A stretch of 33,500 bases of DNA, taken from Tubiluchus corallicola. Lineage: Eukaryota > Priapulida > Priapulimorpha > Priapulimorphida > Tubiluchidae. The notes under the pieces are model-generated. The model had not been told where the DNA came from. It did no database searches and saw nothing but the letters and a program-made list of their open reading frames with translations. The stretch spans positions 374,001 through 407,500 of the forward strand of contig JAQGDQ010000006.1 of assembly GCA_030141605.1 (NCBI GenBank), written 5' to 3'. Below, in pieces: positions 11,801 through 21,135 of the stretch (its first letter is position 1; each line of letters begins with the position of its first letter). A program made the position numbers and the translations under genes.

Positions 11801-12882
11801 TTATGTTTTTCTAGCAAAGCCTTTGTAGGAACATAACAAATCTACTGCCATACTGAAATTATACAAATAATAACAGCTAATATTTCAAGCGAGCGATTTG
11901 TTTATCCTGTAGTGTAATAGCTCCTATCACCTGGCATGTTATTTGATCAAATATTTTGTTCACAAAGAACTTTTAACCTGATCTAAAATCTTTGTATGTT
12001 TTGGTCAACATTTTTAGGAAGGAAACCGTCTTTATGAAACGGTGCAAGAAGTAAGTTACAGTTGCAGCAGTTGACTCTTAGTGATTTTTCCAAATTTATA
12101 TGGATAGTTATCAGAAATAAGCAAAAAATTAAAGTGCCTAGCTGTAGAACAGTTAAGTTACTAGAATGTGCTGAACTCTGCTGTTTTATAAAGAGACGAC
12201 AATTAACGAATTATAGAATTTTCATCAGATTTGCCAATGCATTTGCCTCGTCAGTGTATACAAGCTCTCTCAATGGATCTGCGACCAAAAAACTCTGAAT
12301 CGACTGAATTTGTTACTGACGAAACTGAACAATGAATCAAATTCTTCTACAGATAAACTGAAGGCCAACAGCGAATCACCTAAACTGCAAGCTACCCTAT
12401 ATAAGTCTAAACAAAGTCTGTTTTTTTAAATCACAACTTTAATCAAGTAGCAGTTCCTGCAGCAGATTACACATACAACACACCATTTTTTTACAATGAG
12501 AGCACAGTAGATTAGATTAGGCATTTTATGTTTGTTGTGACATCTAGTGTCCAGAATATTACATAGCGTAATTTGAAACAACGCATGCAGAATTAATTTA
12601 CCATCATGTTAAAAAGAAGTTTAATTTTCAAAAACGCAAATTAATTATAAACTGTAGGTATAATACATATTTTACGTGAAGAATTGAAGCATAAATGAAT
12701 TACAGTAACCACCAAAGAATGAAATAATACCTAAACACTGATGTTTAAATTTTACAGGCTGTAAACTTGCAGAAAACAGTTGGTTTAATAAAAACACGAA
12801 ACTTGTGTCAGTGTTTATTACAGGCTCGACCCTATAAGTAGTAACAATATAATACAATATAATAAAGGATTCAACATTAAAA
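11801..12882. other. Intergenic, nothing recognised
   Basis: AT-rich DNA between the BAMBI 3' end and the small - strand ORF. The only signal noted is an AATAAA on the - strand at 12814-12819, which could serve the 12883-13134 ORF. Confidence 0.5.
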
Positions 12883-13134
12883 TTAGCATTGTCGTGCCAG
12901 CCAATAAATACAAAATACTTTTAAAAAATCAAAACTTGCTAATGTGCTTCTAACAGACAATACAATATTGGCACAGTATTTTACAATATTATCACTCCAA
13001 GCAAGTTTTTCTATCCAAGTTTTATGTGCCTTAGAAATTGGAAACTGTGAATGAACACCATGGACATGCATATCACTAAGTTTTCTTCGCATGTTCTTTT
13101 TGCGTTTCTGCATTAATGGATTTGGCGCACTCAT
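12883..13134 (-). CDS. Unrecognised small protein, 83 residues
   Basis: A complete single-exon reading on the - strand begins MSAPNPLMQKRKKNMRRKL, a strongly basic start. It continues with a mixed segment (SDMHVHGVHSQFPISKAHKTWIEKLAW in outline: His-rich, then KTWIEKLAW). It ends in a moderately hydrophobic stretch (VLSVRSTLASFDFLKVFCIYWLA) that could be a tail anchor. Amino-acid composition and codon variety look coding, unlike the shadow ORFs around it. On the - strand an AATAAA lies about 65 bases after the stop, and a CpG-containing TGACGTGGCGC element lies about 60 bases upstream of the ATG, which would suit a short promoter. I do not recognise the family. It could instead be a chance ORF or a fragment of an old repeat. 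Confidence 0.4.
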   Translation of the reverse strand: MSAPNPLMQKRKKNMRRKLSDMHVHGVHSQFPISKAHKTWIEKLAWSDNIVKYCANIVLSVRSTLASFDFLKVFCIYWLARQC

Positions 13135-14650
13135 TTTCGTTTTTCTGCTTTATGAAGTATGTCCGAATACATGAGTTAACAGATTGCGCCACGTCACTTC
13201 TGGCTGTTACAAATTTCTTGCTCTTGTCAATGAAATAAAAAGTTACTGCAACAGGAATTGTGCAGTGGTTATATTACCTGCATGAAAATGGCCAAATAAA
13301 TGTAACATTTGTCTTTTTCCTGGGTAAAGTAGAGTATCGTGGACAAATGTCCAGATGACACAGCAGTGACAGCACTGCATAGTCACATTTGAAATGTTTA
13401 TGCCAACTGTTACAAGATTAATTGCAGTACTGTACCATATTATAAGTAGCCAACATTGCCACAATATCCACAAATACGATTTCTAATTCACTTCTAGTTG
13501 CAAATGCAAGATATCACTGGCATATTTGTGGCATGTGACTAGATGGGCCTACTTTTTACGCATGGCTGATGACGGATCATTTGGATGGTGAAAAAATTGT
13601 ACTGGGAGCCAAAAAATTGAAAAATTAGGTCGGCATAGATGTTTCTCAGTAAAACAGATTAAATCAAAATTATAACTTTCAAACGAAAGGCTGCCTTTTC
13701 AAGGCCCTAATTCTGTGACTATGGCTTGCAAAATCTTCAGTTACTGACCACATCAGAAACACTGTGGACTAGTTAATCCTTTTATGTTGTGATTTTCACG
13801 TACAAATTGGTCTGTCAAGCTATGCTTTTAGATTAATCAGTATGCATCAGAAATATGCATAATATTGTGCATGTGCCAGCTAATTAATGTCTCTTTGTCA
13901 TATTTCTTAAGCTACTACATATTTGAATCGTAATGACGTTTGGTATTGTAATGATGCAGTGCAGAAAAATAAACACTTGAACTCTTAACTGCCACTCTAG
14001 CTTTTTCGCCGATGTTCTGAGACTATCACTTTTCAATCATGAACAAAAGAAATAGAAAACATAATCTCATAATTTATTTCAATACTCAAAAAATTGCCTT
14101 TAGGTTCTTCCAATGTTTGTAGCCACTGCTGAGATGGATCTCAACAAAAAATGCAGATAAAAAATAAAATTTATTCTCTACTGGCATAAATGTAGTTAAG
14201 TTTTCTTAGTCTACTCAGTCTACTGTTGTAACGGATTAATGGTTACGTAACACTGACAAAAGCAAACTATTAGGTATTTAAAAAAACTAATGTTATCCTA
14301 AATTTTCTTGTCAAAAAAAGAAAAAACAACTGCCTGGTCAACAATTGAATTATGTACACTTGAAAAGGTACTACCAAAAAAGTAACATGTCATTAAACGT
14401 TAAAACAGATGTCCATTCATTACTGTAATTTCTAAAAAAAGTTTAACAATGGTGATGCATGCACAAATAAAGACTTTGATGCAACACAAAGTGCAAAATA
14501 AAACTTTTGAAAATCAAAGTTGCACATGTATACTTAGTAAAAAAACACCGATCATTTCGTTTAGCTGATACAATGTGAAGTATTATGTGACTTCATATTA
14601 TGATGTTCTTAAAACTTACTGGTGTCTGTCTTTTGCTCAATTTGGCTTAA
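13135..14650. other. Intergenic / possible ARL6IP4 3' flank
   Basis: No gene or clear repeat seen. Several AATAAA-type words occur on the - strand (for example near 14075), so the ARL6IP4 transcript could extend into this region. Confidence 0.45.
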
Positions 14651-14651
14651 A

Positions 14652-14657
14652 TTTATT
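14652..14657 (-). terminator. Poly(A) signal of the ARL6IP4-like gene
   Basis: TTTATT on + is AATAAA on the - strand, 17 bases past the TAG stop of the ARL6IP4-like reading frame. It is close to the stop but canonical; a longer 3' UTR using later signals is possible. Confidence 0.45.
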
Positions 14658-14674
14658 GTAGCAAAAGTTTAGAC

Positions 14675-15316
14675 CTATTTAAATTGCTGCAATGTGACTT
14701 GAAAACTCATTCCATCACCTCTTGTTGCTTCTTGGTTAATCTGTTTATGCCTTTCTTTACTCACAATTTCTTCAATAATCTCCCCACTGCCCCTGACAAG
14801 TCGATGACGTTTTGTATCTTCATCATATACTCGTCGTATCACACTTTGCTGCTTTTCATATTCTTCTTTTGTCATAGGACCTAATAGTCTCTTTGGGGCA
14901 TTTTTATTTACATTGGATAATTCAACAGAAATATTTTGATCATTATTTGAGAGTTCTTTGTCAGGTTCTCTTTTCTTAGTTTTCCCTTCAGAAGTCTCTG
15001 AATGCATTCGTTTTCTCTTTTTATTCTTATGCTTTGTTTTTTTCTTGATTTTCGCCAATTCACAACCACCGGCATCATCCAAAGAGTCACTGGAGCTACT
15101 GCTACTACTAATACAGGGTCGCTTTAGGTGTTTTCTCTTTTTCTTTTTTGAATGTGACTTGTGCTTGTCCTTGCTTTTTTTTCTAAGGCTGCTATTACGC
15201 ATTTTGGTTAAACAGAGATCTTGTTTGGGCAGTTCTCCTGCTAGCTTTGATGTAGCTTCGATGCCTTTGCTGATATTGAAATAATTTTTTTCCTGACTGT
15301 TTATTCCAGATTCCAT
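14675..15316 (-). CDS. ARL6IP4: ARL6IP4 / SRp25-like nuclear protein
   Basis: This single-exon reading encodes 213 residues ending in TAG. Residues 45-66 and 91-103 are lysine-rich ([31 protein letters not shown]), flanking a serine run at 70-79. This is the basic and serine-rich pattern of SRp25-type nuclear speckle proteins. Residues 141-213 hold the conserved C-terminal domain: [13 protein letters not shown], then [11 protein letters not shown], then [18 protein letters not shown], then ATRGD near the end. This matches the GPMTKEEYE...GEVLEEIVTKERH...NKQATRGD signature of ARL6IP4. The family interacts with ARL6 and is linked to pre-mRNA splicing; those roles are taken from the family. An in-frame TGA lies 21 bases before the ATG, so this start is likely unless a splice site cuts between them. 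Upstream 5' UTR exons are possible. Confidence 0.88.
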   Translation of the reverse strand: MESGINSQEKNYFNISKGIEATSKLAGELPKQDLCLTKMRNSSLRKKSKDKHKSHSKKKKRKHLKRPCISSSSSSSDSLDDAGGCELAKIKKKTKHKNKKRKRMHSETSEGKTKKREPDKELSNNDQNISVELSNVNKNAPKRLLGPMTKEEYEKQQSVIRRVYDEDTKRHRLVRGSGEIIEEIVSKERHKQINQEATRGDGMSFQVTLQQFK

Positions 15317-15964
15317 ACTGCTGCTGATGTCATAATGTCAGTGGTCTATTTTTAGATTCCAGTGAGCAGTGTCACCTTAAAAAAAAACTAATATACTTAA
15401 TCACCAATTAATTTCATAGTTAAAAGGCACAGCAAAGTAATATTGCATGCTGTTAAAGAAAATAAAGATTTTGCTAGAAAACCCTAAAGAAGTGACAGTC
15501 GCATATGCTAATTACATTAAATCTTTTGAAAAATAACTAACTGAACAGGTTCAACAACTACAAAAAATACTTTTGTCAAACAGATTTCAAATAATTTCTG
15601 TAGTGTTGAGAAATTGTAAACCAAGCAACCATCTGATTTTTAAATTACTGTTACTCCCATTACTTTTTAGACAGATAAGAGAGCAGATAGAGAAAAGAGT
15701 AAACATTTATTTATGCCTTCATTATCCAACGAAACTCTTAAATTTACTGCTTTAGTGCATCTTTTTTTAAAATACTAGTCAGTCTATAACGGTTTTCAAA
15801 AGCACTCATCAAATTCCTTTCAAGCAGTATGGACGTTTTTACCAGGCAAATGCAATTTAATAAACTAAATTCTAAAAAGTTTATTTCTTCCTCACACAAG
15901 TCAAAGTAAGTGAACCTCTGGTACGCCAGTAATCAGGCTAAATTAATTCATGAGTTAAATCATT
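15317..15964. other. Upstream flank or 5' intron of the ARL6IP4-like gene
   Basis: On the - strand a T-run followed by AAG (around 15378) could be a 3' splice site for a 5' UTR exon joining the ARL6IP4 start. Otherwise the stretch is AT-rich with no recognisable coding or repeat content. Confidence 0.35.
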
Positions 15965-16390
15965 GTTGTCGTTGCTTTGATTCATAACACAAGTCCTCAA
16001 ACAAGCAAGCTGCACTTGTTGACTCCAAATGCTCCAATCTGTTGCTGCTTCCACAAATGTACCGTCTATTTGCGTTTTGATGTGTTTGCGAAATCCTTTT
16101 GCCTTACATCTATATACATCAGTAGCTGATCCCTTCTCAGTTTTTGCTCATTTGACAGCTTTGTGTAACTTGACAGAATGCTATGACAAAAGGAGATTCC
16201 TGAGGCATTCGTAGCACATCCATTTCAGTGCAATCTTCTTATTTGGATTTGCTTGCTCCAGGGTCCTCCGGAGACACCTTTGAAAATCACTTAATTATTT
16301 CCTTATGTTGTTTAGCTTTTACTGTCCACAGTTCAACATTATACAAAAATACAGGTTTAACTAAGACTAAAAATTGGTAAGAACTGAATG
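15965..16390 (-). mobile_element. Decayed LINE fragment, C-terminal end of reverse transcriptase ORF
   Basis: On the - strand, near 16370-16320, the frame reads LVLVKPVFLYNVELWT. This is the block found after the palm of many non-LTR reverse transcriptases (a long run then LYG-E-WT). After a frameshift it continues DFQRCLRRTLEQANPNKK, matching the usual F-RR-LRR-L motif, and then a late segment TFVEAATDWSIW comparable to the A-DR--WR ending. Several stops and frameshifts interrupt it, so the copy is dead. Only about 0.4 kb remains and no 3' tail or target duplication was found. Confidence 0.6.
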
Positions 16391-16416
16391 TACTTTCAAG
16401 AAAAAATATTACTTTG

Positions 16417-16638
16417 TCAAATGGTACATTCTTTTGCTATTCTCCATGAGGAAGTATCTTTCAAAATTAGAGACGTTCCATTGAGGTCTTTTTGTGTGAA
16501 ACCCAGCATTGTGAGCAATCTACCTCTGTAAGGCTCCTTTGGTGGTTGAATTGATTCACTGAGAGCTTTAATAAGTGGATTGTTCCAGTTAGATAAGTAG
16601 AATGTATATAAAAATGACACAGGAAAAAAATGGCACAC
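16417..16638 (-). CDS. Unrecognised ORF, 73 residues (doubtful)
   Basis: The second half reads as plausible protein (SESIQPPKEPYRGRLLTML, then TQKDLNGTSLILKDTSSWR). The ORF lies just 5' (in - orientation) of the LINE remnant at 15.97-16.39 kb. It could be another part of that element, an old exon, or chance. No domain is recognised and there is no supporting start or splice signal. Confidence 0.2.
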   Translation of the reverse strand: MCHFFPVSFLYTFYLSNWNNPLIKALSESIQPPKEPYRGRLLTMLGFTQKDLNGTSLILKDTSSWRIAKECTI

Positions 16639-16654
16639 TTAGTAATATAGGTGC

Positions 16655-16669
16655 TTAGGGTTAGGGTTA
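16655..16669. repeat. Short telomere-like tract
   Basis: TTAGGGTTAGGGTTA, two and a half telomeric units. Too short to be more than a chance or ancient interstitial tract. Confidence 0.6.
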
Positions 16670-16707
16670 CAGTGGAGTATAATTATTTTAGTTATTTCTC
16701 TGTCAGT

Positions 16708-16830
16708 TATCCTCTGCCAAGGAAGTTATGCTTAAACACGGTTTGCGTGTTTGTTTGTCTGTTTGTTTGGTTGTCTTAGTCTGTTATGGCAGTAAGCTTA
16801 TTACGCAAAAACTATCTAACAGACTTCCAA
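16708..16830 (+). repeat. Dispersed-repeat motif with TTTG-rich core
   Basis: The stretch reads GCCAAGGAAGTTATG, then GTTTGTTTGTCTGTTTGTTTG, then ATTACGCAAAAACTA. From memory this order of blocks (GCCAAGGAGGTTATG, a TTTG run, ATTACGCAAAAACTA) belongs to a repeat family common in aquatic animal genomes. Boundaries are not visible. It may extend rightward towards the GA-rich run near 17090. Confidence 0.45.
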
Positions 16831-17903
16831 GATCCCGACTAGTTCACAGTTTTTCTGTGTCTGCTTTCTCCAACTCATTAAGGGGCAATGGGTAATAATT
16901 GGTATAATAAATCGTAATGGTTTATAAAAATTCTGGCAATCACAGTCATATTTAATTTATGATATCCAAGAAACTTTGTGAAGAAAGGTGGGTATAGAAT
17001 GCCAAAATGGGAATCTTTTCTTTTTTTACAAAATTTGACCGAACACCACATACAAAAAACGTTTGCCAAGCACTTCATAGAGGTTTCAGAGAGAGAGAGT
17101 GTGTTTAGTACCGCTTTTTTATTATCTCCACCTGGACATATAAGTATGAGTTAGTTCCAGGTTCCATTTCGATAAAATCTTGTTTGTAAAACTGTGTAAC
17201 GCTGTCTATGACCTTTGCTTATGTGTATGTGTATGCTATGTGTATAGCCCTATAAGGTGGCTTGGTATGTATAAGTTTGTCAGCCTATTATCACTGCCAA
17301 AATAAATGGTGAAAAGGTAGATGAACACTGTGTAGAACATTCGTGCATTATTGACTATAAATCCATTTAACGGGCAAATATTTTGTGAGTCCTTTGCTAG
17401 TTTATATAATACCAATACATATACATTTTTTTGTTTGCTTGTTTATCTTTGCGTTAAATTTTTTGAATCAAAAGAATCAGACAAATAAGATTAAAATTGT
17501 TTGGCTTTGGCAGAGATCTGCTTTCTACTGAATGCATTCTAGTTTTATTATAGAAACCAATTGCATCAAAATAACATAATAATCATGTGCCATTTCTTCC
17601 TACTTTTCCATTTGTGCCATTTTTACCGCGCACCGTCCCGGTAATCGCAAAGCATCACCCACCCAGTTGTCTTCTGCGTTTTATCGTCCTGGTCCATTTT
17701 TCTCCCTTGACTTTGTAGTACACATCTTTGTTACTTATAACTTTTAGTAATTTTATTTGTAATAATGATCAGTATAAACGTCGTTGAAAAGCACTACCTT
17801 CGTTTCTATCAGCAGTATCCAATAGGGGAAATTGCTACGAATCCTCGAATTCCTGGCCTCGCCGCGAAGATTGCGTGACTTTCTTAATTCTTGCCGTCGG
17901 GAT
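16831..17903. other. Non-coding, with a CpG-containing segment
   Basis: Mostly AT-rich with no gene. Two GC-richer patches (17625-17700 and 17820-17900) stand out against the background. A reversed CCAAT box lies at 17820. On the - strand the first patch contains a short ATG reading MDQDDKTQKTT followed by GTGGGT. This could be a distal 5' exon or promoter for a - strand gene such as ARL6IP4, but nothing confirms it. Confidence 0.3.
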
Positions 17904-18608
17904 CGAGCATGTCGGGAGCTAAGAGGTAGGACTATTAAGTAGGGCACTAGCCGAAGTAAGACAATTGCTGTACATGGGTTACCCCAAGTAGGACGCGTCG
18001 TACATGGGCTGCCCAAGTAGAACACTAGAGACAGGTCATAAATTGAATCGTTAACTGTAGTAGGCTGCATCCGTTGTCTTTGTTTATTTGTTAATAATAT
18101 TGAAAATGTCAATACACTGAATAATTTATTATACATCCGATAAAATAAAAGAATCTTATTCTGAGTTAACGAACGAGCAACATTAAATTTGGCTTCGATA
18201 TTAATCTTTTTGGATTGAAATAAGCCCGCTTTTTAGGCGATTCCAGCATTTGGTTAAGGTATGTCATTTTTTATTTTGCCTCGCTTCATAAAAAGGTGAT
18301 CCGTTTCACTACGTGAACAAAGAGAACAAACTGCCTGTTTTTTATCTTGCAAACTGACACTCTTTATTGATGTCAATTTGCTCACCAATATGGCGAACAG
18401 GGTCGTGTGCATCCACGGTATGATGCCAAACTGACTCAGTCAACAAACAATTTTTAATAAAATGAAGAAACTTTCACAAAATTTTTAAAAATTTGACAAA
18501 ATCCTTGATGTAAAGTTAAAAGAGTGAGAGAAATCGCCAGTGCCCTACTTAGGCTGCCCAGCGCGTACGCTTTAGTGCAAGTATCCTACTTAGCTAGTGG
18601 CGTGCTCG
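17904..18608 (+). mobile_element. MITE-like repeat, family A copy 1, with degenerate terminal inverted repeats
   Basis: The left end (CGAGCA...AGCTAAG...AGGA from 17904) reappears inverted at the right end (to 18608). Further in, GTACATGGGCTGCCCAAGT on the left corresponds to the inverse of the CCTACTTAGGCTGCCCAGC block at 18545-18562. The inverted arms span roughly 100-120 bases. The interior has no coding capacity. The left arm also has an internal direct repeat (17970-17994 and 18000-18023). The interior (18060-18540) aligns by eye, block after block, with 28120-28650 and partly with 23700-24010, so this is a dispersed family. The shape suits a non-autonomous DNA transposon; no convincing target duplication was seen. 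Confidence 0.6.
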
Positions 18609-18849
18609 GCACCTTACAGGGCAGATTTATTTTATTTTAGAGTACTGCCTGCCCAATGTCTATAACAGACGTAACAGGCATATGTATGTAAAGAACCCAA
18701 AACTGGGTTATATCATACACTCAATATCTAAACAAACTTTTTCGGGTGCTTGCACTTTAACTACAATGATTGTAATGATTTGGTACACATACATAGAGTA
18801 AAAATAAAGGCATCTATAACTAAGGGTACTAGTATCATGCTGTAGAAAA
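18609..18849. other. Flank between family A repeat and LINE remnant
   Basis: Contains an imperfect hairpin (GGGCAG at 18619 versus CTGCCTGCCC near 18650). It may include the 3' untranslated end of the - strand LINE. No gene seen. Confidence 0.35.
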
Positions 18850-19186
18850 ACTCAGTGTTTGCAGACATGTTTCTCTTGAATCCAATCTATATTTTCTTCT
18901 TCAATTGCATTAACATACGTGTGGATGGCCCCTTTAAACTAATTAACTGTAATTGCTTCGATAGCTTTTTGAGGTAAACCATTTGCACAAGTCAATTATC
19001 CTAGGGCTGAAAAAATATTTTCTTAAATAAAGCTTTGCTCTTTTCTTGTACAGTTGTAACTGGTGTCCTCGCATCATCTTTTCGTGACTCTTAAATGTGA
19101 AGAAGTTTCCAACATCCACATCATCAGTTCCTTTGATGATTTTGAAAACTTGTATCAGATCAGCACGTGTCCTTCTAATTAATAGT
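18850..19186 (-). mobile_element. LINE remnant (CR1/jockey-like), extreme C-terminus of reverse transcriptase ORF
   Basis: On the - strand the frame reads IRRTRADLIQVFKIIKG, then DVDVGNFFTF, LYKKRAKLYLRKYFFSPRIID and, after a frameshift, ANGLPQKAIEA. This is the standard ending of CR1/jockey-type reverse transcriptases (YRR-RGDLI-V-KI, FF---R, NGLP). The 5' continuation is found about 2.75 kb away at 21945-22100, so the copy was split by the insertion at 19187-21937. Frameshifts show that the LINE is inactive. Confidence 0.75.
19180..19186. repeat. Target-site duplication, left copy (TAATAGT)
   Basis: TAATAGT here and at 21938-21944 flank the 2.75-kb insertion directly. The LINE reading frame runs into one copy and resumes from the other. 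Confidence 0.7.
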
Positions 19187-19190
19187 GTAC

Positions 19191-19980
19191 TAGCAAAGGC
19201 CCCGCAAAAGATTTTGCGTATAAATACACGTGTAATCAATAATACGCGAACATTCTACCTAGTACTCATTTATAACACAAAGCCCGTAACATCCTGCCTA
19301 CTGTTTGTTTACTTTGCCTGTAGCTTTTTGCTGAATTAAAGCTATAAGATTATAGACAGAGTACAATGGATGACGTCACTACAATGGCTTTGCGTCAGCA
19401 GTTTTCTAAGTGAAAATTGTCGAAAATAGAACATCCAATTAACTCGTCGGTACTCCTCTCGGTGGACCTGCCCTAAAATATAGCCCACATCATCGTGTAG
19501 CCCCGTTCTTTCTCTTTGTAAAGAGCTATATATCTCCTTCCGAGAGTCCCACCAGGCGCCGCTAGAACGTTTTTTCCGCATGCTGTTTAATCAGAATTTC
19601 GAAAAAATCGCGAGTTGGGTCCGGAAAAACGCCCGTTGCGGGGCGCCGTGGCCCTCTCGCGAATTCTAAATAGGCCTATGACACCCATCGCTGAACGGGC
19701 TATCTATCCATACCCAGCACCACCCTCGGCCCATTCCCGTTCTCTACATCTCAGGCGTATAACTTTTGCAAAAAACGGCCGAAAAATGGCCATTTTTGGA
19801 GGTTTTTCGCCCCCCGTTCCTCGCGGTGGGCCCGATTCGAAAAATAAACCCCCAATGAGACGACACTAGATCGAGACCTTTCGTTTGATATATAGATCGC
19901 CGCAAATGGTGCCGTCGTCTGGGCTGTAGCCTCGAATCTTATATATAAATAAATATATTAAGATACCAAGAATATTAATA
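19191..19980. repeat. Direct repeat unit, copy 1
   Basis: Matches copy 2 (21136-21937) along its whole length with scattered substitutions and small indels, above 90% identity by eye. On + it carries TATAAATA (19219-19226), the perfect CRE-type palindrome TGACGTCA (19371-19378), the 16-base palindrome AAAAATGGCCATTTTT (19782-19797) and AATAAA near 19845. It is much richer in CpG than the surrounding DNA. An 84-codon ORF (19615-19869) has a counterpart in copy 2, but the differences are mostly amino-acid-changing, so selection on a protein is not supported. Confidence 0.9.
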
Positions 19981-19986
19981 TAAGAG

Positions 19987-20035
19987 ACTAGCCAAACCCC
20001 ACAAAAAGAATTTTGTGCACAAATCAACACAAAAC
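19987..20035. repeat. Diverged head of a further repeat unit
   Basis: ACTAGCCAAACCCCACAAAA followed by AGAATTTTGTG parallels the start of copy 1 (ACTAGCAAAGGCCCCGCAAAA then GATTTTGCG, from 19189). It lies seven bases after the end of copy 1 and then runs directly into the C/A satellite. This suggests that units were arranged head to tail and that the satellite grew inside a middle unit. Confidence 0.45.
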
Positions 20036-20990
20036 CCACACCACACCACTCCACCTCATCACACCACACTGCACCACACCATACCACTCCACCACATCAC
20101 ACTGCACAGCACCACACCATAACACCACACTGCACCACACCACCCACCCACCACACCACCCACACCACACCATACCACCTACACACCACACAACCCACAC
20201 CATACCACTCCACCACATCACACCACACTGCACCACACCATACCACTGCACCACCCACACACCACACCACACCACCCACACCATAATACTCCACCACATC
20301 ACACCGCACAGCACCACACCATAACACCACACTGCACCACACCACACAGCACCACACCATAACACCACACTGCACCACACCACCCACCCACCTACACACC
20401 ACACCGCACCACACCATACCGCTGCAGCACACCGCACCACCCACACACCACACCACACCACCCACACCATACGACTCCACCACATCACACCACACTGCAC
20501 CACACCATACCACTGCACCGCACCACCCACACACCACACCACACCACCCACACCATAATACTCCACACCATAACACCACACTGCACCACACCACCCACCC
20601 ACTACACACCACACCATACCACTCCACCACATCACACCGCACCACAACATACCACTGCAGCACACCGCACGACCCACATACCACACCACACCAACCACAC
20701 CATACGACTCCACCACATCACACCACACTGCAGCACACCATACCACTGCACCACACCGCACCACCCACACACCACACCACCCACACCATAATACTCCACC
20801 ACATCACACCGCACTGCACCACACCATAACACCACACCGCACCACAACACCCACCCACCCACACACCACGCCACCCACTCCATACCACACTACCCACACC
20901 ACACCCCACACACCCTATCACCCCACCACACCATCCATAGCACAACACACAAAGCACACCACCACCACACCACATCAAATCCACCACCTC
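20036..20990. repeat. C/A-rich minisatellite
   Basis: About 0.95 kb almost free of G and poor in T on the + strand, built from words such as CACCACACCATACCACT, CCACCACATCACACC and CACTGCACCACACC in shifting higher-order order. The array sits inside the 19187-21937 insertion. The opposite strand is G/T-rich and lacks stop codons, which creates long meaningless ORFs of Val, Trp, Cys and Gly. Confidence 0.95.
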
Positions 20991-21003
20991 ACGTGGTGAT
21001 CAT

Positions 21004-21029
21004 GATGTTGATGATGATGATGATGGTGG
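21004..21029. repeat. (GAT)n tract
   Basis: A short GATGATGATG run closing the C/A satellite. It is followed by about 100 bases of unique sequence before copy 2 of the direct repeat. Confidence 0.7.
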
Positions 21030-21135
21030 CAACGATGACAACACCTATAGCACAAGCACCAACAGCACAGCATTACAACAAAACCATTCCAAACATTTTT
21101 CACAAAGTTGAAACTATGTGCTATAATATAATAAA

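Noticed and set aside
13566-13605. Another CTGATGA...GAAAA pair
   Set aside because: The intervening bases do not pair and no stem III was found, so it is not a hammerhead ribozyme.
16655-16669. Interstitial telomere repeat
   Set aside because: Only two and a half TTAGGG units; not evidence for a chromosome fusion or telomerase event.
19615-19869. 84-residue ORF in repeat copy 1 with an 85-residue counterpart at 21557-21814
   Set aside because: The two proteins differ mainly by amino-acid-changing substitutions despite high DNA identity, so there is no sign of protein-level constraint.
20024-20883. Very long - strand ORFs (up to 248 codons) rich in Val, Trp, Cys and Gly
   Set aside because: They are translations of the C/A satellite. 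Every frame of the G/T-rich strand lacks stops, and the protein has no domain or natural composition.
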